The notes beneath the pieces were generated by a model, which was given only the letters and a program-made list of their open reading frames with translations, made no database searches and was not told where the DNA came from. A program made the translations under genes and the position numbers. From an uncultured Bacteroidales bacterium (GTDB taxonomy: Bacteria; Bacteroidota; Bacteroidia; Bacteroidales; UBA932), in contig CALUTW010000004.1 of NCBI GenBank assembly GCA_944323805.1, positions 62,001 to 126,000 of the forward strand: a DNA stretch of 64,000 nt, read 5' to 3'. Shown in pieces: positions 52,626-61,733 of the stretch (position 1 is its first letter; every line of letters begins with the position of its first letter).

Positions 52626-53630
52626 TTATATCCGGTCATTGTCCTGCGAATCCTCCGGATTCAGAATAGTGATGGCGGACCTGATGTTCCTGAATGTGGA
52701 GCCGGCAAAATAGTCGTCCGCAGCATTGCCGATGCAGATTCCGCATTTGGCATAGTCCTCAGCAGGCGCCATGGTCCATGATGCAGCTGTCTGCGGTGTC
52801 GCACAGGCAGGTTCCGGGTCGGCTTCCGATGCAACGGCGACTTCGATGACAATCCTGTCCACAGGAACGCCTTCGGTCCGGGCATATCTTCCTGCAAAGG
52901 TATTGAGCTGTCCTGCCGATGCTTCGGTTGTGGATACCAGAATGGTATAGTCGCAGTCATACAGTATATCCCTGCGGTCCTCCGCGATATTTGACAGGCT
53001 GCCCCTAGCGAACATAAGCGCATCCTGATGTGTCAGACGCCACTCTTCAATCGCATCGAGGAATGCGGACTGACCGGCTGCACTCATTTCGGAACTGATA
53101 TTCCCCTGAAATGAAAACATGATTCCATCAAAGCCGTACATGTCACAATATTCCAGCCGGGACTTCGTCTCTTCCAGACAGAACGCGGCAAAGTCCCCAG
53201 CGGTTCCCGCAGGCTGGTCTGACGGTCTGCTGTCCTCCAGTTCAGTCCATATGTCCTGGATGGAATTGAAATCGACATAGCTTACACAGCGGGTACCCTT
53301 TTGTTCCCTTACGCTGGATATCTCGGATGCGACAGAGCTGTGCAGTCCGTCTGACACCACAACACATATAAAGTCCGCACTGTCAGGCATGGCCATGATA
53401 TGCTGGCTACGGGACACCGGCTGCGAAGAAGTACCATCCATCCTGAGAATGACAACCTTGTGGTCAATCAGCTTGAAAGACCGCAAAGCCTCGAGGTATT
53501 GCTCCGACTTTCCTGCCGGATTCCCGTATGCCCCGTAATCAAGGGCCTCGGGCTCAGTCCATCCCGAACAGGATGCCGCCATTGCCGATGATATCATGAC
53601 AGCAGCGGCAATAAAGAAGTTATTTTTCAT
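52626..53630 (-). CDS. GH18-fold lipoprotein with lost catalytic residues (glycan-binding protein)
   Basis: 334 aa. Signal MKNNFFIAAAVMISSAMAAS with lipobox MAASC (Cys 21). The remainder is a GH18-like barrel: FICVVVSDGLHSSVASEISS, GTRCVSYVDFNSIQDIWTEL, and the strand where GH18 carries DGxDxDxE reads YGFDGIMFSFQGN. The acid Glu is Gln and the helper Asp is Ser, so hydrolysis is not expected. In N-glycan loci such proteins can serve as surface binders between SusD and the endoglycosidase. 35 nt after susD, 2 nt before the next gene. Start at 53630; the frame is open to 53657. Confidence 0.8.
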   Translation of the reverse strand: MKNNFFIAAAVMISSAMAASCSGWTEPEALDYGAYGNPAGKSEQYLEALRSFKLIDHKVVILRMDGTSSQPVSRSQHIMAMPDSADFICVVVSDGLHSSVASEISSVREQKGTRCVSYVDFNSIQDIWTELEDSRPSDQPAGTAGDFAAFCLEETKSRLEYCDMYGFDGIMFSFQGNISSEMSAAGQSAFLDAIEEWRLTHQDALMFARGSLSNIAEDRRDILYDCDYTILVSTTEASAGQLNTFAGRYARTEGVPVDRIVIEVAVASEADPEPACATPQTAASWTMAPAEDYAKCGICIGNAADDYFAGSTFRNIRSAITILNPEDSQDNDRI

Positions 53631-53665
53631 ACAATTCGTTGTCATTTGATTAACCATAAGAGGAA

Positions 53666-55321
53666 TTACAGGCCCTTATATCCGGTATATACAGGATTGT
53701 CTTCCTTGCAGTCAAACTCAAGTCTCGTCCTCATCTTGTCTCCATCGCCTCCGAGCATCTGTACTGCAGCCTGATAATTGGCAGTATTGGACGTATTCTC
53801 ATCATCAGGATATTCCATCCTGCGGGCTCCTGCTACATTGTCCACCTGGCCTCCGCTCTTGTTGCCGGCATCCGTTGCAGGGAAAAGACGGGGATATCCG
53901 GTACGGCGCCAGTCTGCCCATGCCTCATTCCCGAGAAGCCACCCGGCAATCCATTTCTGGGTAATTATCCTCTCCTGCTTGACCTCCGGAGATGCAGCAT
54001 CGTCCCATGCAATAGTAATGGACGACGGTGCGGCCGTACTGTTCGCACCGGACGGGTCATTGTATGCCCCTGGAGTCCGCACCTTGTCAGAGATATATTC
54101 TGCCGCCCCTGTCACACCCCATTGTTCAAAAGACAGGCTGATTCCCCTTTCATATGCGGTCCGGGCATCCGTTCCCATGTCATAACCGAATACTGCTACG
54201 GCCTCTGCCTCCAGAAACGCCACTTCGGCAGCCGACATCCAGCATACAGGGTCATCAACATCTATATTGATACCTGAATATTTATGTCCGATGGTATTAT
54301 GGTTCGGGATGACTATCCCACGGCGAAGCCCTATGTAGGTCTCTGCCGGAGCCGGCCACTCGCTCCGTGTAAAATATGCACTGCGCCTCGGGTCCTGATA
54401 TCCGTTCATATAGCAGACTATGTCTGCAGCAGCATGGGAATCTCCGCTCTGCGTCGTACATGAAGAACCGTCTTCGTGCGCCTTTACCATATTGTATTCC
54501 ACGGACCTGTTAATGGTATTCCCGTCTGTCCCCCATGATGAGAATAGTGCATTGTCAGCATTGGAGATCATGACTCCGACTTCATGGCTTACGGCGGACT
54601 CCGCCATCCTGCGGGAAAGTTCCCGGTCAGCATACGAGATGCGCATGGCGAGACGCAGCTTGAGCGAATTGGCAAACTTTATCCAGTTGTCCACGATACC
54701 GCCGTATATGACATCTGCAGAAGGAGAGAAATTGTTGAGCCTCTCCGGCATAAGAGTCGCGACAGCAGCATCAAGTTCCGCGAACATTGTCCTGTAGACA
54801 TCCATCTGACTGTCATACGGGACATTGATTTCCCCGTTCTGGCCTATCTTCGAATACGGGACAGGCCCGTAGGTGTCAGCTACGCGATGCATGGCGGCCA
54901 CCTTTATGATATCGCCGACAGCCCATATGACAGGGTCGTCCGTTACCTGATGCAGCAGCCTGTAGTTCGCATAGACGGTCGGGATAATCCATGAGCTTTT
55001 CATGAATACGTTTGTCCAGTTGTCCTGCGGATTGTAATTGGAAATCGTATTGTTCCAGCCGGCATTGCCGTCTGCCATATATCCTCCCATAGTCCCTCCG
55101 AGAAGGCATTCAGTAAACTGTGCGGTATTGACATCCGGGGATATCACTCCATTTGCGATGCCCAGCAGCGCAGCCTTTACCGCATATCCGTCACGCTGCA
55201 TCTCATCGTCAGTGACCCCGTACGGATTCCTGTTGATATCGATATATCCGGCAGTACAGGCGACAGAGATGAAAGCCACGGCAGAGAGACCGAGACACAT
55301 CTTTGTTTTTCTCTTATCCAT
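53666..55321 (-). CDS. susD: SusD/RagB family outer-membrane lipoprotein
   Basis: 551 aa. Lipid-anchored lid of the SusC channel that captures the oligosaccharide. Signal MDKRKTKMCLGLSAVAFISV then ACTAGY with Cys 22. SusD helical features: INRNPYGVTDDEMQRDGYAV, PDNWTNVFMKSSW-type NPQDNWTNVFMKSSWIIPTV, AMHRVADTYGPVPYSKIGQN, NWIKFANSLKLRLAMRISYA, MSAAEVAFLEAEAVAVFGYD, QKWIAGWLLGNEAWADWRRT. This version belongs to the SusD-like group with many disordered loops. 8 nt after susC. The symbol names the family; no sugar specificity is implied. Confidence 0.94.
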   Translation of the reverse strand: MDKRKTKMCLGLSAVAFISVACTAGYIDINRNPYGVTDDEMQRDGYAVKAALLGIANGVISPDVNTAQFTECLLGGTMGGYMADGNAGWNNTISNYNPQDNWTNVFMKSSWIIPTVYANYRLLHQVTDDPVIWAVGDIIKVAAMHRVADTYGPVPYSKIGQNGEINVPYDSQMDVYRTMFAELDAAVATLMPERLNNFSPSADVIYGGIVDNWIKFANSLKLRLAMRISYADRELSRRMAESAVSHEVGVMISNADNALFSSWGTDGNTINRSVEYNMVKAHEDGSSCTTQSGDSHAAADIVCYMNGYQDPRRSAYFTRSEWPAPAETYIGLRRGIVIPNHNTIGHKYSGINIDVDDPVCWMSAAEVAFLEAEAVAVFGYDMGTDARTAYERGISLSFEQWGVTGAAEYISDKVRTPGAYNDPSGANSTAAPSSITIAWDDAASPEVKQERIITQKWIAGWLLGNEAWADWRRTGYPRLFPATDAGNKSGGQVDNVAGARRMEYPDDENTSNTANYQAAVQMLGGDGDKMRTRLEFDCKEDNPVYTGYKGL

Positions 55322-55329
55322 AGTCCTTC

Positions 55330-58300
55330 CTAGAATTTTAATCTGACATTAAAGCCGAAATTCCTTGTGCTCGGCATCATGAAATAGTCTATTCCCTGGT
55401 AATAGTTGCCCGTCGTAGCTATCGCCTCCGGGTCAAAAGGAGCCTTGTTCCATATCATCAGCAGATTGCGGCCGACAAGCTGGAGAGTAAGCTCACATAC
55501 ATCCCCCAGCATGCTCCGGGGAAAAGTATAGCCGACCGAAGCCTCCTGCAGCCTGACATTCGTCGCTGAATAGGTATACAGCTGAGGGATGACATCGCCA
55601 CCTGCAGCGGCAGAATACCATGTATTCGCGTCAACGACGTCTGAGCCGTTGATGATGATGCCGCCATTGTCCCTTGCCACTGCAGTCGCCTCGGACACGC
55701 CATAATAGTCCAGGACAGCCTGAGTCCTTGAGAACACCACTCCCCCGAATCTTCCTGTAATCATGAATCCGACATTGAAATTGCCGATACGGAAATCATT
55801 CCTCCATGCCATATTGGCTTTCGGCAGGACACTTCCCAGCTTTATATAGTCATCCACATTCTCAATTGTCATGGGGACTACCTCTCCATCCTTACCGACA
55901 AAGATACCGCCGTCGTCATCACGCATCATGTCCGACCTGGAATAGAGGTCGCCGAGCGAACCTCCCTCACGAAGAATGAACCTGGCGTTCCCGAGACCGC
56001 CCATATTCAGGGAGGTTATATTGAGCTTCTCCCCGGTAACAGGATTGACGGCATTTTCGGCCAGGGACTCTATCCTGTTTCTGTTTGTCGAGAATGTATA
56101 GCTGCTGCTCCACCCGAATATGCCCCATTCCTTCTCAAAGCCCAATGCCAGTTCAAAACCCTCATTCAGCACATCTCCAGACTGGATAGGGATACTGGAA
56201 TAGCCGGAACCTGTGGAAATCTCAGGGAAGAATGTCTGGTTCTTCGTATGGGTATTATAATATGTCGCATCGAGAGAGAACCACCTGAGGAAACGCATTG
56301 TGAGACCGGCCTCCCAGGACTGGGTCCGTTCAGGAAGAAGATTTACAGGATATGAAGTATCCGTAGCCCATGCATTGCCTTTGTCCGGCCATTCATGGAC
56401 AGGATTGGCAAGCCAGCGTTCAAACGAGGAGCCTACAGACGCATAAGAAGCCCGGACCTTGATATACTCCAGATAGTCAGGCATGTCCGGAATAAGCTCA
56501 GACAGGACCACAGAGGCACCCGCAGATGGATAGAAAAACGACGACCTTGTCGAACGGGGTCCTGCAAGCTGCGACGGCCAGTCATTCCTTCCGGTCAGGG
56601 TCAGATATACCGCATTCCTGTATCCTATTTCGGCAGATGCATATACGGACTGTGTCTGCTCCCTCCAACCGGCCTGCTTCTTTACCATGGCGGACTGGTC
56701 GACTGCAAATATGTTGAAGACATTGGGGATATTGTCAGCCGCAATAGGCCCCCTGTTGGCAAACATATCATTCTTCATGTCTGTGATGGAAGCTCCGGCA
56801 TTGGCATGGAGGCTCCATCTGCCCCAGGTCCGGGTAATATCAATGAGGACATCCGCATATACCTGCCGGTCCTCCGATATCTCTTCGCCGAAAAGCCCGT
56901 TATCGGAAGCTTCAGTAAGCTGGGTGTTGGTAGTGGCATAGAATTTCTCAGTGAATCTGTTATGGGAATTGTCTATGCGCACACGGCCGGAAAGGGTCAG
57001 CCAGTCCAGGATTTCATATGAAAGGCCTGCTGAAAGCATATAGCGGGTCTTCCTGTTTTCGCGAAGGTTGCGGTAATTGATCCAGTACGGGTTCTGCATT
57101 GTCATGCCGGCATCGCCGACAGGCCAGTACTGGGTATGTATAAGGCGTGCAGGATCCCATCTTTCAAACATATATATGTCATTCCAGTCATTGCCTCTCG
57201 GGAAAAGGTATGCACCTGTCAATGGATTGTTATATGTTCCCTGGTTGGTCATGTTCCGGTCATTCTGCAGGATGTAGCTTGCAGATACATCCAGGGTCAT
57301 CCTGTCCCCGAAGAACTTCGTCGTATTACGGAATGTGAAGTTATACCTGTCGTAGCTGTTATTGGGAACGTTCCCTATGGAATTGACTGCGGCTGCAGAG
57401 AGATAAGTCTGGTTCCTGGAATTCCCTGTCGACAACGCGACGCTTTCTGTGCCTGTTACCCCTGTGCGGAAATAATCCTTGCGGGGGTCGTACCCCATCA
57501 TATTGGCCTTGTTAAGCTTCTTTCCCCAGCTGCGTACTGCCGAACCTTCGGAAGAACTGTAGTCACCTGTCCCATACCTGTTCTGGAAACGTGGAAGCAC
57601 AAAAGGGCTGAAGATCTCGGTATTGCTGGTAACCGTCACTGTGGTCTTCCCTTCCTCTCCCTTCTTCGTAGTGATGACGATTGCCCCATTGGCGGCGGCA
57701 GAGCCATACAGGGCAGCGGCAGCCGCGCCTGTCAATACCGTCATGGACTCGATATCCTCCGGATTAAGGTCAGCAATCGGATCGGTAGCGCCTCTGGAAT
57801 CGAATTCAGTACCGGCATCGCGGGCTGACGTATACATGGGCACTCCATCGATGACGTACAGGGCATTGGATGATTTCGAGATGGACTTCTGCCCTCTCAT
57901 AACTACTTTAGAAGCCCCTCCAACTCCGGATGATGAAGCATTGATGACAAGACCGGCGACCTTTCCGTTGAGCGAGTTGACAAAGTTTGCATCCTTATTG
58001 GAAAGAAGAGCCTCGGACTTCACTTCCTGGACGTTGTAGGAAAGGGCCTTTTCGGAACGCCTGATTCCAAGAGCCGTGACCACCGTCCCTTCCAGGGCGA
58101 CAGCCGCCTCATTGAGAGTAAGATTGAATACAGTCCGTGTCCCCACCTGTACTGTCTGGACATCGTAGCCCAGACAGTTCACTTCGAGCACTGCATCGGG
58201 GCTGCTGACAGTCAACGAAAAGTTGCCGTCCAGATCAGTCACGGTACCGTTGACTGTGCCGTGCTCAAGGACAGCCGCTCCGGGCACAGGGAACCCTGAT

Positions 58301-58671
58301 GCGTCAATGATTGTTCCGCTGACCCTGACAGGCTCGGGAACAGGAAGATTTTCAATGATGATACTTGATCTCTGTATGTCATACCTGATTGCAAGCGGTT
58401 CCAGAAGCCTTTTGCATGCTTCATCTATGGATACTCCCGATACATTGATGCTGACTGTCGCAGAAAGGTCCACACCCCTGTTCACGAAAAGGTATCTGGA
58501 CTGGTCTTCAATAGCGCTTAATGCTTCACTCAGCGGGACATCGGTCAACTCGAGAGTGATACCGCCGTCCTGTATTGAAGTCCTTGCAATTGCTGTCAAA
58601 TGGAAGATTGACAGGAAAGACATAAAACAGAGAAATCTACACAAAGTTTTGTAGAATGCCGTTTTATTCAT
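55330..58671 (-). CDS. susC: SusC/RagA TonB-dependent outer-membrane receptor with STN signalling domain
   Basis: 1113 aa. After the signal (FLCFMSFLSIFHLTAIART) come an STN/secretin-like domain (about 35-105; ITLELTDVPLSEALSAIEDQ), a carboxypeptidase-regulatory domain (about 113-190; VSGTIIDASGFPVPGAAVLE), the plug (about 205-330; NSLNGKVAGLVINASSSGVG, SNALYVIDGVPM) and the beta-barrel, ending in RNFGFNVRLKF. The STN domain talks to FecR, matching the FecR/sigma pair just upstream. The 235-nt leader to fecR has a strong inverted repeat but no TAnnTTTG box, as expected of a promoter read by the ECF sigma factor. Confidence 0.95.
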   Translation of the reverse strand: MNKTAFYKTLCRFLCFMSFLSIFHLTAIARTSIQDGGITLELTDVPLSEALSAIEDQSRYLFVNRGVDLSATVSINVSGVSIDEACKRLLEPLAIRYDIQRSSIIIENLPVPEPVRVSGTIIDASGFPVPGAAVLEHGTVNGTVTDLDGNFSLTVSSPDAVLEVNCLGYDVQTVQVGTRTVFNLTLNEAAVALEGTVVTALGIRRSEKALSYNVQEVKSEALLSNKDANFVNSLNGKVAGLVINASSSGVGGASKVVMRGQKSISKSSNALYVIDGVPMYTSARDAGTEFDSRGATDPIADLNPEDIESMTVLTGAAAAALYGSAAANGAIVITTKKGEEGKTTVTVTSNTEIFSPFVLPRFQNRYGTGDYSSSEGSAVRSWGKKLNKANMMGYDPRKDYFRTGVTGTESVALSTGNSRNQTYLSAAAVNSIGNVPNNSYDRYNFTFRNTTKFFGDRMTLDVSASYILQNDRNMTNQGTYNNPLTGAYLFPRGNDWNDIYMFERWDPARLIHTQYWPVGDAGMTMQNPYWINYRNLRENRKTRYMLSAGLSYEILDWLTLSGRVRIDNSHNRFTEKFYATTNTQLTEASDNGLFGEEISEDRQVYADVLIDITRTWGRWSLHANAGASITDMKNDMFANRGPIAADNIPNVFNIFAVDQSAMVKKQAGWREQTQSVYASAEIGYRNAVYLTLTGRNDWPSQLAGPRSTRSSFFYPSAGASVVLSELIPDMPDYLEYIKVRASYASVGSSFERWLANPVHEWPDKGNAWATDTSYPVNLLPERTQSWEAGLTMRFLRWFSLDATYYNTHTKNQTFFPEISTGSGYSSIPIQSGDVLNEGFELALGFEKEWGIFGWSSSYTFSTNRNRIESLAENAVNPVTGEKLNITSLNMGGLGNARFILREGGSLGDLYSRSDMMRDDDGGIFVGKDGEVVPMTIENVDDYIKLGSVLPKANMAWRNDFRIGNFNVGFMITGRFGGVVFSRTQAVLDYYGVSEATAVARDNGGIIINGSDVVDANTWYSAAAGGDVIPQLYTYSATNVRLQEASVGYTFPRSMLGDVCELTLQLVGRNLLMIWNKAPFDPEAIATTGNYYQGIDYFMMPSTRNFGFNVRLKF

Positions 58672-58733
58672 AATTTTACATTATTGAGGTAATCAGTTCT
58701 GTGTATTGATAGCCGGACTGTTGCCATTTTATG

Positions 58734-58760
58734 GCCTGCGATGTCCTTACCATCGCGGGC
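58734..58760. promoter_or_regulatory. Inverted repeat in the susC leader region
   Basis: GCCTGCGATG (58734-58743), 7-nt spacer, CATCGCGGGC (58751-58760); one mismatch-type G-U pair. It lies about 65-90 nt upstream of the susC start. On the minus strand (susC direction) it is not followed by a T-run, while on the plus strand TTTT follows. It could be a transcript hairpin limiting readthrough from fecR or controlling susC; role unproven. The remaining part of the 58672-58906 gap shows no other signal. Confidence 0.5.
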
Positions 58761-58906
58761 TTTTGGCTTTTATTACCGGCATTGGGAAAATGTGGCAATC
58801 TATGTCATGGTTCAGAGGTTTTTAGTGTTATTAATATTATAAATCCAAGGCTTACAGCAGGATGAGCCGTCCCGCTCCGGCCAGATGTCAATTCAGATAT
58901 ACGGCA

Positions 58907-59878
58907 TCATCTTATGTACACGGTACCTGTCCTTGTATCTATGGAATAGGTAAAGTCGGAGAGCAGGCTGAGGACATGCATAATATGGTCTATGCCCTCC
59001 GCGACTCGGATTTTTCCGCTGGTACAGTCGATTGACGGCATCTCCTGCCTCTCGATGATGACATCTACGCCATATGTCCTCTCTATCTGCCTTATCAGCC
59101 TCCAAAAGTCCATCTTCCCGATATCAAGGATGCCCTCCGTCCAGAGCACTTCTTCCGAAGCCGCGACACTCTCGACATAAAGCTTTCCGCCCATGATGGA
59201 CACTTTCTGGTCCGGCTGCAATGTTACGGAGACTGCCGCATCATCGTTCTTCGACACTTTTACCCGGCCGTCTATCAACGTGGTGGAGAATTCCCCGGTC
59301 TCGCTGTCAGCCAGCACATTGAAGTCGGTCCCGAGCACCTGCACCCTTGCAGCGTATGTATTGACATTGAACGGTCTGCTCTCATCATGTGTGACATGGA
59401 ACACAGCCTCCCCTTCAAGATGGACATTGCGCTCCTTTCCCTTGAACAGTGCAGGATAGACAAGACGTGCACCGGCATTCAGCTCAACGGAAGTCCCGTC
59501 TGCAAGTGTCAGATTCATCCGCTGCCCCGCCGGGACTGACACTGAAACAGGCTCTGTCTCAAGCCTCCTGTCAACCCTGTATTCAGCAGCCCATGATGCC
59601 GCAAGGAAGAATGCAGCGACTGCGGCAGCATTTAGGACAACCCTTAGAGCAATACGTACGGTCTTCTTCCTTCCGGAGGCCTTACCATATGCCCCGTCTT
59701 TCACTACCGCGCTGTCCCCGTACATCATAAGCATCTCGAACTCGGCCCTTGCAGCCTTATACTGCCGGCGATGGGCGGCGTCCTCTCCGAGCCAGAGATC
59801 TATCATCGCGACCTCCGCACGGGATGCCTCTCCCCTGAAATATCTGAAAAGCCTGTCCTTTGTAATTTCCTGCTGCAT
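58907..59878 (-). CDS. FecR family anti-sigma factor
   Basis: 323 aa. Cytoplasmic N-terminus (1-75, MQQEITKDRLFRYFRGEASR) binds the sigma factor, a single membrane helix (about 77-97, LRVVLNAAAVAAFFLAASWA) and a periplasmic FecR domain (about 110-205; PAGQRMNLTLADGTSVELNA, VHLEGEAVFHVTHDESRPFN, RVQVLGTDFNVLADSETGEF) plus a C-terminal DUF4974-type domain (about 250-323; FWRLIRQIERTYGVDVIIER, STN-contacting). It senses the occupied SusC through the STN domain. Divergent from the sigma gene with 134 nt between starts. Confidence 0.94.
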   Translation of the reverse strand: MQQEITKDRLFRYFRGEASRAEVAMIDLWLGEDAAHRRQYKAARAEFEMLMMYGDSAVVKDGAYGKASGRKKTVRIALRVVLNAAAVAAFFLAASWAAEYRVDRRLETEPVSVSVPAGQRMNLTLADGTSVELNAGARLVYPALFKGKERNVHLEGEAVFHVTHDESRPFNVNTYAARVQVLGTDFNVLADSETGEFSTTLIDGRVKVSKNDDAAVSVTLQPDQKVSIMGGKLYVESVAASEEVLWTEGILDIGKMDFWRLIRQIERTYGVDVIIERQEMPSIDCTSGKIRVAEGIDHIMHVLSLLSDFTYSIDTRTGTVYIR

Positions 59879-59930
59879 TTTTCTGCGTTTTACATATAGA
59901 ACAATCCTTGCAGAAAAAACTTCCGGAAAA

Positions 59931-59961
59931 TTTCAATTTTTTTACAAAATTTATACTTTTG
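59931..59961 (+). promoter_or_regulatory. Promoter for the ECF sigma gene
   Basis: TTTC (59931-59934), 19 nt, TACTTTTG (59954-59961), matching the housekeeping consensus apart from one base at -33. The start of transcription would be about 45 nt before the ATG at 60013. Confidence 0.62.
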
Positions 59962-60012
59962 CAATGCTCCGTTACCTTACGGGCGGATGAATGTTTTTAT
60001 CTGATACATGAC

Positions 60013-60570
60013 ATGGCCTCAACCGGATTGTCTAACGATGTCCTTATCGGACTGTATGCGGACAAGGAGAAATATGTCTCCGTAGCCTTTTCCTATCTTC
60101 AGGACATGGAGAAGGCCAAGGATGTATTTTCCGATGCCTTTGCCTATGTATACGAACGGAAAGGGACGCTTGACGGGGACCTCCCGGGCATGAAGGCCTA
60201 TCTGATGCAGACCCTCAAGCACAGGTGCCTGAACGAAATCAGGAGGGACACCGTACGCCAGACGACATTCAGGAACCTGTACGATACGGATATCGATATG
60301 CTCTCGGATGACAACATCTCAAGACGGATCCTTGAAAAGGACATATACGCGATACTTGCAGATGCAGGCCTCAAGATGGAGAAGCTGACATATGACATCT
60401 ATGTCTCAAGCCGCATAGGAGGGCTTTCCCACAAGGAGATAGCAAAACTGTACGGGCTGACGACAGGCAGGGTCGCAAAAGAGGTAATGAAGGCAACCAG
60501 AATCATGGATTCCGTCCTGAAGAAATATTTCCTCATCCTGATGCTGCTTGCCATGCTGTACAACCGCTGA
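60013..60570 (+). CDS. ECF-type RNA polymerase sigma-70 factor (SusC/FecR-linked)
   Basis: 185 aa. Region 2 (about 15-85; EKYVSVAFSYLQDMEKAKDV, FSDAFAYVYERK, KAYLMQTLKHRCLNEIRRDT) and region 4 (about 120-175; TYDIYVSSRIGGLSHKEIAK, YGLTTGRVAKEVMKATRIMD) are both complete. Start at ATG 60013 (MASTGLSND) downstream of the promoter; the open frame reaches 59908 but the extension lies in promoter DNA. It should direct transcription of susC and the locus when FecR releases it. Convergent with the methyltransferase gene (3 nt). Confidence 0.92.
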   Translation: MASTGLSNDVLIGLYADKEKYVSVAFSYLQDMEKAKDVFSDAFAYVYERKGTLDGDLPGMKAYLMQTLKHRCLNEIRRDTVRQTTFRNLYDTDIDMLSDDNISRRILEKDIYAILADAGLKMEKLTYDIYVSSRIGGLSHKEIAKLYGLTTGRVAKEVMKATRIMDSVLKKYFLILMLLAMLYNR

Positions 60571-60573
60571 CAG

Positions 60574-61683
60574 CTATTTGCGCATAAGGAACAGGTATTC
60601 CTTGTGCGAACTGTCATCATTGAGCCACTCGTTCGTCCATGTGAACCCGGCCATGACATTCTTCCTGTAGTCGATCTCCCGTGCGGATATCAGGGTGCCG
60701 TATGATGTGATGATATCCGACAGATCCCGCTTTGTCGCCCTTCCTCCGGAGCTGTATGACAGGAGTATATATTCGGCATCCGCTTCCCTTATCATCCTGT
60801 CTATCGCCTGCATTGCTATGAAATTACCGCTGCTGTCCCTTCTGAATTCCTCGAACACGGAGGCGGCCCCGGCATCATGGGTGTCATCCCTCCTCCCGGC
60901 CTTTCCGAACAGAGGCGGCCTGTCATTCAGTATGACCGTCTTCCATATATGGTAATATGAAGCATAACGCACCCTGCTCGGGGGCATCTTCTCGTTGTTG
61001 GACCCGTAGGGAGGGTCGAAATAGACCATGTCATGGCGGGTCTTTATGGCATCGAACACGCTTCCTTTCATCACTGTATTCGATGTCTTCAGAGGGAATC
61101 TCCGGGGCAGTTTCATCTCAAGAGTCCTGTATGACCGCTGCGACCATCCGGAAAGATAGGAGGCAAAATGTCCCAGGGTGTTGTCCACTGCATCCAGGGC
61201 GAGAATCAGGCTTGTAAGGATAACGCATTTATCGACCCATTCCAGCCCCAGGTCATCTATCCTGTCCCTTATGGCATCCAGCTTCCTGGTATTGTGTATC
61301 CGGAACGGCTTCTTCCCGGCCGGGTCATCGCTGCCATAATGTTCCGTAAACCATCCGTCATACCCTGGAAGCGCATTGAGCATATCGATGATTTCCCCGT
61401 AGTATGCGTCAGGCCTGCCGGATATCAGATAGCAGTTGCCGAACACTTCCGACCATTCGGAGATATCGTTTGCGGTAACATCATAGCCCTCCTGGGCGAA
61501 TGCCTGTGAGACACGTGTCGTGCCGCTGAATGCATCGAGCACGTCCTTGACATCCAGCTGCCGTACAGTGTCCAGTATGACAGGAAGAAGCCGGAGCTTC
61601 GACCCGGTATATTTTATCCCTTCGGTATGAGGGACATCGTGTCTGCCTTTGAGAAGTTTTCCCATCTGTCGGATTTTCCGCAT
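60574..61683 (-). CDS. D12-class adenine-specific DNA methyltransferase
   Basis: 369 aa. Alpha-class order: N-terminal GIKYTGSKLRLLPVILDTV, SAM motif I VLDAFSGTTRVSQAFAQEG (about 45-65), and catalytic motif IV MVYFDPPYGSNN (about 220), i.e. DPPY. N6-adenine methylation of DNA is expected; recognition sequence not readable. No restriction endonuclease lies beside it, so it may be a solitary methyltransferase. A second in-frame ATG at 61665 (MGKLLKG) is possible. It is divergent from the uvrA-like gene (80-nt gap). Confidence 0.87.
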   Translation of the reverse strand: MRKIRQMGKLLKGRHDVPHTEGIKYTGSKLRLLPVILDTVRQLDVKDVLDAFSGTTRVSQAFAQEGYDVTANDISEWSEVFGNCYLISGRPDAYYGEIIDMLNALPGYDGWFTEHYGSDDPAGKKPFRIHNTRKLDAIRDRIDDLGLEWVDKCVILTSLILALDAVDNTLGHFASYLSGWSQRSYRTLEMKLPRRFPLKTSNTVMKGSVFDAIKTRHDMVYFDPPYGSNNEKMPPSRVRYASYYHIWKTVILNDRPPLFGKAGRRDDTHDAGAASVFEEFRRDSSGNFIAMQAIDRMIREADAEYILLSYSSGGRATKRDLSDIITSYGTLISAREIDYRKNVMAGFTWTNEWLNDDSSHKEYLFLMRK

Positions 61684-61733
61684 TAAAATTACATAAATTT
61701 GCCGGACAAAGCATAAGCATCTGCGAAAGAATG

